In this document: one piece after another, positions 1-6,761 of the stretch | Position numbering within the stretch: the stretch's first letter is position 1 | Layout: every line of letters starts with the position of its first letter | Source of the DNA: Rhodospirillales bacterium | GTDB taxonomy: Bacteria > Pseudomonadota > Alphaproteobacteria > Rhodospirillales > Defluviicoccaceae | DNA: 46,005 nucleotides | Assembly: GCA_016793925.1 (NCBI GenBank) | Contig: JAEULH010000101.1 | Coordinates: 1-46,005 of the forward strand | Direction of reading: 5' to 3' | Made by a program: the position numbers and the translations under genes | The notes under the pieces: model-generated | Database searches by the model: none | What the model was told of the DNA's origin: nothing | Seen by the model: only the letters and a program-made list of their open reading frames with translations

Positions 1-541
1 ACCGAGATGATGAAGGGGCGCTGAGGCGCAGGCGAGGCCACGGGCGACCTCTCCGCGATAGCCGGCAACCGCCGACGTGGCGTGAGCCTCGCGTATGACC
101 AGCGTAACGCTTTCGTGATGCCATGATCGCCACCTCGAGGGGCGACCGGGTCGGGGCCGGCGAACCAGCGCCGTACGCGTCGCCTTGTCGAGCGGCCTTG
201 GCCTCGGACGAGACAATGGCGCAGTTTCTGGGCGTGCTCGACTGGGTCAACGACGAACTTCGCGCTGCGTCCGGCAGCAACGGCCAAGCCCATGGCGCGC
301 CGGCGCGCGACCACCACCCGTCGCGGCCATGTTCGTCGCAGCAACCGTGGGGATCCTGGGGCCTAGACTAGCCTGGTTATGTCAGGCTTCAAGCAAGTGC
401 TCCTCGCATGCAGGATCTGTTGCGATGAAGAATCGCTCGACAAAATATTGAGAACGCCTTGGAAAGAACCTCGGACTCGCCTTGGTCTGGCCAACGAGTT
501 AAAATGACTGCCTGAAGCGGGATCCGGAGAGAGGAGGCGCG
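1..541. other. Gene-free left edge of the window
   Basis: No gene could be supported here. The first seven codons in frame 1 (ending in a stop at 22-24) could be the tail of a gene entering from the left, but nothing identifies it. An open stretch from an ATG at 216 to 371 encodes about 51 residues beginning MAQFLGVLDWVNDELRAA. It looks mildly protein-like but has no ribosome binding site and no recognised family, so it may be a gene remnant. The stretch also carries the first copy of a 43-bp direct repeat (324-366) and the leader of the MFS gene. Confidence 0.5.
324..366 (+). repeat. 43-bp direct repeat, copy 1 (left of the MFS gene)
   Basis: This 43-bp stretch matches 1948-1990 at 39 of 43 positions by eye. 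The two copies are in the same orientation and bracket the MFS transporter gene. On the plus strand both can be read as MFVAATVGILG, and three of the four differences are silent in that frame. Copy 2 ends against the rpoH stop codon, so this copy resembles a duplicated rpoH 3' flank or a dispersed element. Confidence 0.75.
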
Positions 542-1795
542 ATGAAGACGGTGGCCAAAATTACCCTGATGTTTGTGGTATTTGTCGATCTTATCGGGCA
601 GGGACTGGTTTTCCCAATTATCAACGCTCTCATCATGGAGCCGTCGTCCGGCTTTTTGCCTAAGAGCACGGATGTGGACATGCGTCACATTGGCTATGGG
701 CTGGTTATCGGCATCTTTTTCCTCGCATGGTTTTTCGGCGTGGTCTACGTCTCGAAGGTCTCCGATTCTATCGGACGTAAGAAGGCCTTGCTGATCTGCC
801 TTGGCGGGGCGCTGACCGGCTACGTGATCACCTTGGCCTCGCTTTACGTGAACAGCCTCTGGCTGCTCATCCTCGGCCGGGCGATCACCGGGTTCACTGC
901 CGGCAACCAGCCGATCGCCCAGGCGGCAATGATCGACGGCAGCACTGACGAAGGCGACCGCGACCGAAACATGGGATTTATCGTCACCGGAATCAGCTTC
1001 GGTCTGGTCGGCGGCCCGATTATCGGCGGCATCCTGTCTGACCCCGACCTGCTGGGGACTTTGGCGAGCTTCAAGCTGCCCTTCTACGCCGCATTGGCGC
1101 TGGTGCTGGTCGCCATGCTGCTGGTGATCGTCTTTTTCAGCGACGTACGCACCGAGCGCACACCGTTCGTCTTCCAGGCGCGCGACATCACCGACATATG
1201 GCGGGTCACTCAAAGTCCTGTCGTGATGCGGATCATGCCCGTCTACACGCTGTTCATGATCTCGAACGTCACCTTCTACATCTTCGTCGACAACTACCTG
1301 ACCAGCGCATTTGGATATGGCGAGATTGGTGGCAGTGTGGCGATGCTGGTGATTGGCGTCGCGTTGGCGACCAGCAGCACATTCCTGGTCAAGCCGGCGC
1401 AGAAGCGGTTCGGCAAGCAGCAGATTATCGGCGTCAGCCTCATCATCATGGTGACGTGCTCGTTGGCCTTCGTGCTGCTTCCGGTAGCCGTCCTGACCTA
1501 TGCGCCGGTGTTCTTCTTCTACTTCCTGTTCGGGGTATCGTACCCTACGCTGCTCGGAATCTTTTCGGGCAGCGTGAGCGAGGCTGATCAGGGCTGGGTT
1601 ATGGGCGTCACGACAGCTGTCTTTTGCCTCGCTGGCGGGATCATGTCGCTGTCGGGCGGAGGACTGATGGACCTCGACATCCGCTCGCCGTACTTCATCG
1701 CGGCGGCGGCAGCGGTCTTCGGGTTGCTGCTCATGGCCGTGACATGGGGCACTCCGGCGATGCGGGAACTAACGGCACGGCCCGGCAGATCGTGA
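542..1795 (+). CDS. MFS transporter (TetA-like drug/metabolite efflux type)
   Basis: A 417-residue major facilitator superfamily protein of the inner membrane, the usual length for a 12-helix MFS carrier. The N-terminal half carries the family loop motif as SKVSDSIGRKK between helices 2 and 3 (about residues 71-81). A helix-4/5 segment LGRAITGFTAGNQPIAQA follows at about 109-126. A gapped GLVGGPIIGG at about 155-164 corresponds to the antiporter motif C (GxxxGPxxGG). This pattern is typical of proton-driven export carriers such as TetA relatives; the substrate cannot be told. The start is supported by GGAGAGAGGAGG just upstream. The gene uses AT-ending codons more than its neighbours and is bracketed by a 43-bp direct repeat, both hinting at horizontal acquisition. 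It converges on rpoH. Confidence 0.85.
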   Translation: MKTVAKITLMFVVFVDLIGQGLVFPIINALIMEPSSGFLPKSTDVDMRHIGYGLVIGIFFLAWFFGVVYVSKVSDSIGRKKALLICLGGALTGYVITLASLYVNSLWLLILGRAITGFTAGNQPIAQAAMIDGSTDEGDRDRNMGFIVTGISFGLVGGPIIGGILSDPDLLGTLASFKLPFYAALALVLVAMLLVIVFFSDVRTERTPFVFQARDITDIWRVTQSPVVMRIMPVYTLFMISNVTFYIFVDNYLTSAFGYGEIGGSVAMLVIGVALATSSTFLVKPAQKRFGKQQIIGVSLIIMVTCSLAFVLLPVAVLTYAPVFFFYFLFGVSYPTLLGIFSGSVSEADQGWVMGVTTAVFCLAGGIMSLSGGGLMDLDIRSPYFIAAAAAVFGLLLMAVTWGTPAMRELTARPGRS

Positions 1796-1947
1796 GTTCG
1801 CCGACGGAGCGGGATCGGTCGAGTATGGTTGAGGTGCGTGACGGGCTTTCGAGATCAGGTACCCGACATCCCCCGCGCCTTTGGCTTCTGCGTAAGGCTA
1901 TTCGCGTTTGACCGTTTTGTCGCGAAGGCGGGCGTGCAGCATGGTGC

Positions 1948-1990
1948 CGGCCATGTTCGTTGCCGCAACCGTGGGGATCTTGGGGCTTAG
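1948..1990 (+). repeat. 43-bp direct repeat, copy 2 (right of the MFS gene, abutting rpoH)
   Basis: Second copy of the repeat at 324-366, with 39 of 43 identical positions. It overlaps the rpoH stop codon by its last few bases, so in the rpoH direction it forms the immediate 3' untranslated region. It lies between the convergent MFS and rpoH genes. No hairpin followed by a T-run is visible in it, so an ordinary intrinsic terminator is not an obvious explanation. Confidence 0.75.
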
Positions 1991-2925
1991 GCCGCGTGCG
2001 CCGACTGACGGCCGAGCCGCCGACGCGTCCGCTCAAGCCCGGCTTCCTGTGAAACCCGCGCCGCGTCGCGCACCGAGCGTGCCAACTTCGCGACGGCGCC
2101 GGCTTCGATCTGGCGCACACGCTCGCGCGAAATGCCGTATCGCGCCGCCAGGCGTTCGAGAGTCAACGGGTTCTCCGTCAATCGACGCTCGACAACGATA
2201 TCGCGTTCGCGCTTGCTCAGGTCGTCCATCGCGCCGGTCAGGAGCTCGCGCCGGAACACCCGCTCCTCGCTCGAAGCAAGACGAACCTCCTGGTCCTCCT
2301 CGCCGTCGACGAGCCAGTCCTGCCATTCGCCATCGCCGTCCTCGCGAAGCGGCATGTTGAGCGACTGGTCCGGCCCGCTGAGCCGCCGGTTCATCGTCAC
2401 GACGTCCGCTTCCGGGACTTTCAGCCGCGTCGCGATGGTGTCCAGACTCTCCGGCGAAAGATCGCCCTCTTCGAGCGCTCGGAGTTCGCCCTTCAGCCGG
2501 CGCAAGTTGAAGAACAGCTTCTTCTGCTGAGCGGTCGTCCCCAGGCGGACGAGGGACCACGACTGCAGGATGTACTCCTGGATCGCCGCGCGGATCCACC
2601 ACATCGCGTACGTCGCCAGGCGGAAGCCCCGATCGGGATCGAAGCGGTTGATCGCCTGCATCAAACCGACGTTCGCTTCGGAGATCAGTTCCTCGGTCGG
2701 GAGCCCGTAACCGCGGTAGCCCATCGCGATCTTGGCGGCCAACCGCAGGTGACTGTCGACCAACGCGTTCGCAGCGGCGCGATCGCCGCGCTCGCGGAAG
2801 CGCTTCGCAAGATCCTGCTCCTCTTCGAACGTCAGCAACGGATAGCTGCGGATCCGCCGCATGTACCGCGAGAGATTTCCCTCCGGCGTAAAGGAGATCG
2901 ATAAAGCTTCAGCCCGTTCCGTCAT
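1987..2925 (-). CDS. rpoH: RNA polymerase heat-shock sigma factor sigma-32 (RpoH)
   Basis: A 312-residue group 3 sigma factor directing RNA polymerase to heat-shock promoters. Region 1.2/2.1 begins YMRRIRSYPLLTFEEEQDLA. Region 2 has the -10 recognition segment FRLATYAMWWIRAAIQEYIL. The RpoH box, QQKKLFFNLRRLK at about 132-144, is diagnostic of sigma-32 as opposed to RpoD. Region 4.2 carries the helix-turn-helix RYGISRERVRQIE. Length (about 290-310 in the family) and ends look complete. The ATG is preceded by AGGGTAGGG. The protease and chaperone genes downstream (degP, hflKC) are the kind of target it could serve, but no clear RpoH promoter was seen before them. Alphaproteobacteria often have several rpoH copies; which paralogue this is cannot be decided here. 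Confidence 0.95.
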   Translation of the reverse strand: MTERAEALSISFTPEGNLSRYMRRIRSYPLLTFEEEQDLAKRFRERGDRAAANALVDSHLRLAAKIAMGYRGYGLPTEELISEANVGLMQAINRFDPDRGFRLATYAMWWIRAAIQEYILQSWSLVRLGTTAQQKKLFFNLRRLKGELRALEEGDLSPESLDTIATRLKVPEADVVTMNRRLSGPDQSLNMPLREDGDGEWQDWLVDGEEDQEVRLASSEERVFRRELLTGAMDDLSKRERDIVVERRLTENPLTLERLAARYGISRERVRQIEAGAVAKLARSVRDAARVSQEAGLERTRRRLGRQSAHAA

Positions 2926-3142
2926 TACGCCCTACCCTTGCGCGATCCTACGCCGGCACTCACTCGACGATGCGGTTTCGATCTGCGCGCACCGAAATTC
3001 ATCAACTCAATGACCCTTCTGGCTACGCGCCCGCCTCGTCACCAGATCAGTTCGGTAACGACCGCTGATCGCCGCGCCGTTGCCCGCAGCGCTTGGCTGG
3101 GCGAGGGCGTTGCGGTAACGGCAGCAATGCGGAGGAGGTTCC

Positions 3143-3268
3143 ATGATCCTGTCCTGTCTTGTCGCCACCTGCGGCTTCGTGAACGGCGTCGCGTTCGGCG
3201 CGACGAGCGCAGCGGCCGCCGTCGCCGCGCTGAAGCTTGCGAAGCTGAGATCGGGAGCGCTGTCATGA
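3143..3268 (+). CDS. Tiny hydrophobic protein (41 aa), first of an overlapping pair
   Basis: A 41-residue ORF starting MILSCLVATCGFVNGVAFGA and ending in a short basic tail (KLAKLRSGALS). It is one hydrophobic, Ala/Gly-rich stretch and so probably a single membrane helix. It is supported by an excellent Shine-Dalgarno GGAGGAGG five bases before the ATG. Its stop codon overlaps the next start as ATGA, the usual sign of translational coupling. No family is recognised. It lies alone between rpoH (opposite strand) and the NDUFA9-like gene. The strong ribosome site and overlap make chance unlikely, but expression is unproven. Confidence 0.55.
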   Translation: MILSCLVATCGFVNGVAFGATSAAAAVAALKLAKLRSGALS

Positions 3269-3432
3269 TCATTCGCCAGACGTTGAATTTCGCCGCCCAC
3301 CTCGCGGCCGGCGCCGCTGTCGGGGCGCTTGCAGTGATCGCGCTGGGGGCCTGCGCCAAGGCGGCCCGGTCGCGCGCCCGCGTATCGGAGCCGGTCGAAC
3401 CGTTGCCGACGTCGGAGCCGATGACGACCTGA
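3265..3432 (+). CDS. Small membrane protein or lipoprotein (55 aa), second of an overlapping pair
   Basis: A 55-residue ORF whose ATG overlaps the stop of the upstream 41-residue ORF (ATGA). The N-terminal half (MIIRQTLNFAAHLAAGAAVG, continuing to about residue 28) is a membrane segment or signal sequence ending in LGAC. That would fit a relaxed lipobox with Cys30 as the lipidated residue. The C-terminal half is polar and rich in Pro, Glu and Ser. It could be a small lipoprotein or a single-pass inner-membrane protein. No family is recognised. A much longer upstream extension of this frame exists but has no ribosome site, whereas the overlap start is coupled. Confidence 0.5.
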   Translation: MIIRQTLNFAAHLAAGAAVGALAVIALGACAKAARSRARVSEPVEPLPTSEPMTT

Positions 3433-3698
3433 TCGCGGCGAACACCGCGACGACGGTTCTGCCGTTCTCGGTGATGCCCCCGGACGCACGCTCGTTTTGC
3501 GTCGTGCGCCCGCCCGCATTCCGCAGACGGTTTCGCCGACCCGCGTCGGCGACCTGGCTCGAGGCGGCCTCCGCACCGGAGTGACGCCGCCGGCGACGAG
3601 CCCGCGCAGGCTTCGAACAGAGCCCGTCGACATTGCCCCGGAAGGCATTCCGGGCGAAGCTGAAAGGCGGAAAAAGGAAGTAGGGACGGGAGGTCGAG

Positions 3699-4829
3699 AT
3701 GGCTGAAGACGAAGCGCCGCCCCCGCGCAAGCGACGTCAGCCCCGCAAGCGGACCGGCAAAGCGACGGAAACGGCGGCCGCGCCGACGCAAACAGGCGGA
3801 GCGGGCGATCCGCCAACCGATCCGGCCGAGGCTGCATCCCCGCCTGAAGCCCCATCCGAAGTCCCCGAAGCTCCGGCCGCCGAAACAGGCCCGGGCGGCA
3901 CGGAGCCGCATGCGACGGGGACCGAAACCGCGCCGATGGTGGTGACCCTCTTCGGCGGCTCGGGTTTTGTCGGCAGGCGCCTGGTCGCGCGCCTCGTCGA
4001 GCATGGCGCACGGGTCAAGATCGCGACCCGCCGTCCCGAGGGCAAACCGCCGCCGCGCACGCACGGTCCGGGCGCGGTCGAGACGGTGAAAGCGAGCATC
4101 GGCGACGAGGCAGCGGTGCAGGCCGCCGTCTCTGGCGCGACGGTCGTGATCAACCTCGTCGGCATCCTTTACGAAAGCGGCGCGCAAAGCTTCGAGGCGG
4201 TCCATGTCGAAGGCGCGCGACGGGTCGCCGCGGCGGCCAAAGCCGCCGGCGTGCCGCGGCTGGTCCACATGTCGGCGCTGGGGGCCTCGCCACGCTCGCC
4301 TTCGGAATACGCCCGGACGAAGGCCGGCGGAGAACAGGCCGTCCTCGAACGCTTCGCCGACGCAAGCATCGTTCGCCCGAGCATCGTTTTCGGCCCGGAC
4401 GACGACTTCTTCAACCGCTTTGCCGAGATGGCAAAACTGTCGCCGGCGCTGCCTCTGATCGGCGGCGGGAAGACGCGATTCCAACCGGTTTATGTGGATG
4501 ACGTCGCCGCGGCGTTCGTCCGCATCCTCGAAGACGACGACGCTCGCGGGAAGACCTACGAGCTCGGCGGCCCCCGCGTCTATTCGTTCAGGGAGTTGAT
4601 GGAGCTGATGCTGAGCGTGAAGGGAACGTCGCGGCTGCTGGTGCCCATCCCGTTCTTCCTCGCCGAGATCCAGGGCAGCGTTCTGCAGATGATGCCGACA
4701 CCGCCCCTGACGCGGGATCAGGTGGAGCTGTTGAAGACCGACAATGTGCTGGGCGGGAGCGCTCCCGGCCTGGAAAGCCTGGGCGTCACTCCGACCCCTC
4801 TTGAAGAGGTTCTGCCGACATACCTTTAA
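3699..4829 (+). CDS. NDUFA9-like complex I-associated NAD(P)-binding SDR protein
   Basis: A 376-residue atypical short-chain dehydrogenase/reductase resembling the complex I-associated NDUFA9 group. The Rossmann motif GGSGFVG is at about residues 86-92. It is followed by VVINLVGILYE, the segment HMSALGASPRSPSEYARTKA with the Tyr-x3-Lys pair, and IVRPSIVFGPDDDFFNRFA, all typical of this subfamily. In mitochondria the relative is a complex I subunit; in bacteria the role is less defined and probably structural. Unusual here is a 78-residue N-terminal extension rich in Pro, Ala, Glu, Arg and Lys, predicted disordered. The start at 3699 has a GGGAGG ribosome site, while the ATG at 3936, which would remove the extension, has none. 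So the extension is probably translated. Confidence 0.85.
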   Translation: MAEDEAPPPRKRRQPRKRTGKATETAAAPTQTGGAGDPPTDPAEAASPPEAPSEVPEAPAAETGPGGTEPHATGTETAPMVVTLFGGSGFVGRRLVARLVEHGARVKIATRRPEGKPPPRTHGPGAVETVKASIGDEAAVQAAVSGATVVINLVGILYESGAQSFEAVHVEGARRVAAAAKAAGVPRLVHMSALGASPRSPSEYARTKAGGEQAVLERFADASIVRPSIVFGPDDDFFNRFAEMAKLSPALPLIGGGKTRFQPVYVDDVAAAFVRILEDDDARGKTYELGGPRVYSFRELMELMLSVKGTSRLLVPIPFFLAEIQGSVLQMMPTPPLTRDQVELLKTDNVLGGSAPGLESLGVTPTPLEEVLPTYL

Positions 4830-4972
4830 TCCGGCCGCGGCGGCCTCCGCCGCACTAGTATCGTGACGGTACTGACGTCAAAAGGGGCGCTTGTTAACTC
4901 AGTATATATCGCCAGCCGGTTGAGCAGGCGATCCTCAAGGAGGTTATATATTTGGGAGGAGGAACGACGTTC

Positions 4973-5248
4973 ATGACCAAGTTGACCGTTTCTTCGCTTA
5001 CGCTCGCGGCTGCGCTGGCTCTTGTTACACCGATGACCGCCGTGACGGCGGCCGACCCCCAGCCCGCCGCGCCGTCCAGCGAGTCGCACATGAACGCAGA
5101 GGACACCTATCAGAATGCTTTGACCGACTGTGAGATGAAAGAAAATCCGGATCTTCGGCAGCAGTGCAAAGACAAAGCAATGAAGGATTACCAGGCGCAG
5201 AAGAAGGCCATGTCGGCCTCCGGCAAGCAAAAACCGAAGCAGTATTGA
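4973..5248 (+). CDS. Small secreted/periplasmic protein of unknown function
   Basis: From ATG 4973 the product is 91 residues. A signal peptide runs from MTKLTVSS through an Ala/Leu core to a likely cleavage after TAVTA (about residue 26). The mature part is charged and Lys-rich, with two cysteines (CEMKENPDLRQQC) that could form a disulphide. No family is recognised. Two starts compete. ATG 4973 has GGAGGA upstream. A TTG at 4952 has a perfect AAGGAGGT eight bases upstream and would add seven residues before the signal peptide. AT-rich DNA upstream (4890-4950) probably contains the promoter. Confidence 0.65.
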   Translation: MTKLTVSSLTLAAALALVTPMTAVTAADPQPAAPSSESHMNAEDTYQNALTDCEMKENPDLRQQCKDKAMKDYQAQKKAMSASGKQKPKQY

Positions 5249-5481
5249 AAAGCGCGATCCAACGGGCGGCGGGTGGCGTTCGCTGGCATAAGCCGATCGA
5301 TCCCGACCTCCGTGTGTCTGTCCGGTTCGGATCAATTGGAGGAGCGGGGCTCGCCATTGGGTCGCGCCTGCTTACGCCGGGCGCCGGGCGCCCGCCGGAT
5401 GTAACGGGCGCGTTACACTTTCGCCCAAAGTTTTCCGCCAACGCTGTTTCGATCGCGCGTAGGCGACGGAATTGCCGATGT

Positions 5482-5499
5482 CCGGCAAGCACTTGCCGG
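5482..5499. repeat. Inverted repeat CCGGCAA-N4-TTGCCGG
   Basis: A perfect 7-bp inverted repeat with a 4-base centre, lying directly against the sigma-54-like element at 5501-5517. It could be a regulator-binding palindrome or an RNA hairpin. Only three T residues follow, so a terminator is unlikely. Confidence 0.5.
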
Positions 5500-5500
5500 T

Positions 5501-5517
5501 TTGGCATGACGGTTGCG
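5501..5517 (+). promoter_or_regulatory. Possible sigma-54 (-24/-12) promoter
   Basis: The sequence TTGGCATGACGGTTGCG matches the sigma-54 consensus TTGGCACG-N4-TTGCW except for one base in the -24 box and the last base of the -12 box. It keeps the GG and GC dinucleotides at the required 10-base spacing. It ends 54 bases before the small membrane-protein gene at 5572. This is a sequence match only; such matches also occur by chance in GC-rich DNA. Confidence 0.35.
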
Positions 5518-5571
5518 GAATGCCTTCGCATGCGACCGCGGTCGCGGTTCCCGGCAACGGCGAGGCGGAAG

Positions 5572-5802
5572 ATGGACGACGGCTTGGCCCGGTTTTTCGG
5601 CGTGATGACCTCGATCCTGGTCGGCGCGTGCGGGTTCTTGCTGATCCTGCTTTTCGCCGGTCTCTACCTTTCCGTTGTCGAGTGGTCGCTGGGACCGGTC
5701 GACGACCGCCGCTTCGTCATCGCCGGCGGCCTGCTCCTCGGGTTTGCAATCGCGATGAGGGGCCTTGACGCCTTCGTGCGCTGGTTTCATCGGAACCGCT
5801 GA
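5572..5802 (+). CDS. Small two-helix membrane protein of unknown function
   Basis: From ATG 5572 the product is 76 residues. Helix 1 lies at about 9-35 (GVMTSILVGACGFLLILLFA and on). A short polar link VDDRRF follows, then helix 2 at about 46-62 (VIAGGLLLGFAIAM), and a basic C-terminus ending HRNR. A purine-rich GAGGCGGAAG precedes the ATG. No family is recognised. The frame is open further upstream, but codon use and composition there are poor and the ATG has the better ribosome site. A possible sigma-54 promoter lies 55-70 bases upstream. Confidence 0.55.
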   Translation: MDDGLARFFGVMTSILVGACGFLLILLFAGLYLSVVEWSLGPVDDRRFVIAGGLLLGFAIAMRGLDAFVRWFHRNR

Positions 5803-5857
5803 GGCGGTGGGCGCTGCTGTTGGCCGCGGTCGGGCCGGCCACGGCTCTGTCGCGGCT

Positions 5858-6145
5858 CTACTGGCAGTCGAAGGCGTAGATGGGGACGAAGACAGAGTGT
5901 GATTCACTCCCGGCGCTTTTGACTGCCGGGGAATAGCGGTCCTCGAGCGCACCCTGGAAAACGGCGCGCTTGCCGTACTTCTCGCATTCGCTCGCGGCGG
6001 TGCCTTCGATCGTGCCGAACGCGATCAGCGGCTTCTTCACCCAGACGGCGTGGGGAGAGCTTTCGACCACGTCGACGCACCCGGCGGCGGCAAGTCCGAC
6101 GAGGGCGAGGGCGAGATAGCGGACCGGGGCTTGGCACATGAACAT
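5858..6145 (-). CDS. Small lipoprotein of unknown function
   Basis: A 95-residue product from the ATG at 6145. It has a short lipoprotein signal: MFMCQAPVRYLALALVGL leads into the lipobox LAAAGC, with Cys23 the likely lipidated residue. The mature domain of about 72 residues has two further cysteines (SECEKYG and the terminal FDCQ). No family is recognised. The frame stays open upstream; starts at 6139 (second Met) or 6166 are also possible and none has a strong ribosome site. It is transcribed towards the 5572 gene. Confidence 0.6.
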   Translation of the reverse strand: MFMCQAPVRYLALALVGLAAAGCVDVVESSPHAVWVKKPLIAFGTIEGTAASECEKYGKRAVFQGALEDRYSPAVKSAGSESHSVFVPIYAFDCQ

Positions 6146-6445
6146 TTGCCGCAACCGTAGCGGCATCGCCGCTTTCTGTACAGGCGTGCCGCACGCCCGG
6201 CCGCTCCGCTGGCCCGACACCCTGCGAGGCGCATTCGCACGGTCCGTTAATCCGAAGGCGGGTATAATGGCATGGAGGATGAGATTTAGGGGTGGCGCCG
6301 GCCGAGAGGTGCGCCGAAACAGCGTGCACGTCGTGATGAACCCGCTTTCGGTCCTGATGAGTCGCCATGGCGAAGAGCCTGATCTGGCCGATCGCGCACT
6401 CGCAATCGTCGCGGCGAGCATGACGACGACGGGGCCGAGACGCTG

Positions 6446-6646
6446 ATGTTCGAGTTCACCGGCAAACTCGAGCCCCTCGTCAATCTGCTCTTTCTCGTGG
6501 TGACCGGGTTCATCGCCTGGCACGGCATCCGCTTTCGCGACGCAGAGGGCGAAAGCGACTTCGTGCATCTGCTGTTCGGGTGCATTGCCGCCGTCTTCTT
6601 CTTCCTCGTCCTGTTCCAGGACGTTCTCGAAGTCACGCGCTTCTGA
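6446..6646 (+). CDS. Small two-helix membrane protein of unknown function
   Basis: A 66-residue ORF beginning MFEFTGKLEPLVNLLFLVVT. One helix is at about 10-27 and a second at about 42-58 (LLFGCIAAVFFFLVLF), separated by a charged loop RFRDAEGESD. Two hydrophobic helices and a clean end support a real inner-membrane protein. The ribosome site is weak and no family is recognised. It faces the chrA gene, which comes from the opposite side. Confidence 0.5.
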   Translation: MFEFTGKLEPLVNLLFLVVTGFIAWHGIRFRDAEGESDFVHLLFGCIAAVFFFLVLFQDVLEVTRF

Positions 6647-6761
6647 ACGTCATGTTCCCGGGCCGAGGTTGGCGGCCCGCCGTCCCAAACTTGGCCTGAC
6701 GCCCGCCGGGAGCCCCGCCGGCGGCCGGTCGCGCGAAGCGGATTCCCGCGAAGATCGCGGA

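Larger units (their letters stand above)
5249..5571. other. Gene-free stretch with an inverted repeat and a possible sigma-54 promoter
   Basis: About 320 bases between two small genes. No convincing gene is seen, although one frame stays open through it. It contains GC-rich self-complementary runs near 5375-5400. Just before the next gene it contains the inverted repeat 5482-5499 and a sigma-54-like element 5501-5517, listed separately. Confidence 0.5.

Noticed and set aside
1-121. A minus-strand open frame at the left edge (contains TLVIREAHATSAVAGY)
   Set aside because: It has no in-frame start codon and no recognised family; too little is visible.
216-371. A 51-codon protein-like ORF at the left edge
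   Set aside because: It has no ribosome site or family and overlaps the direct repeat. It is kept only as a possible remnant.
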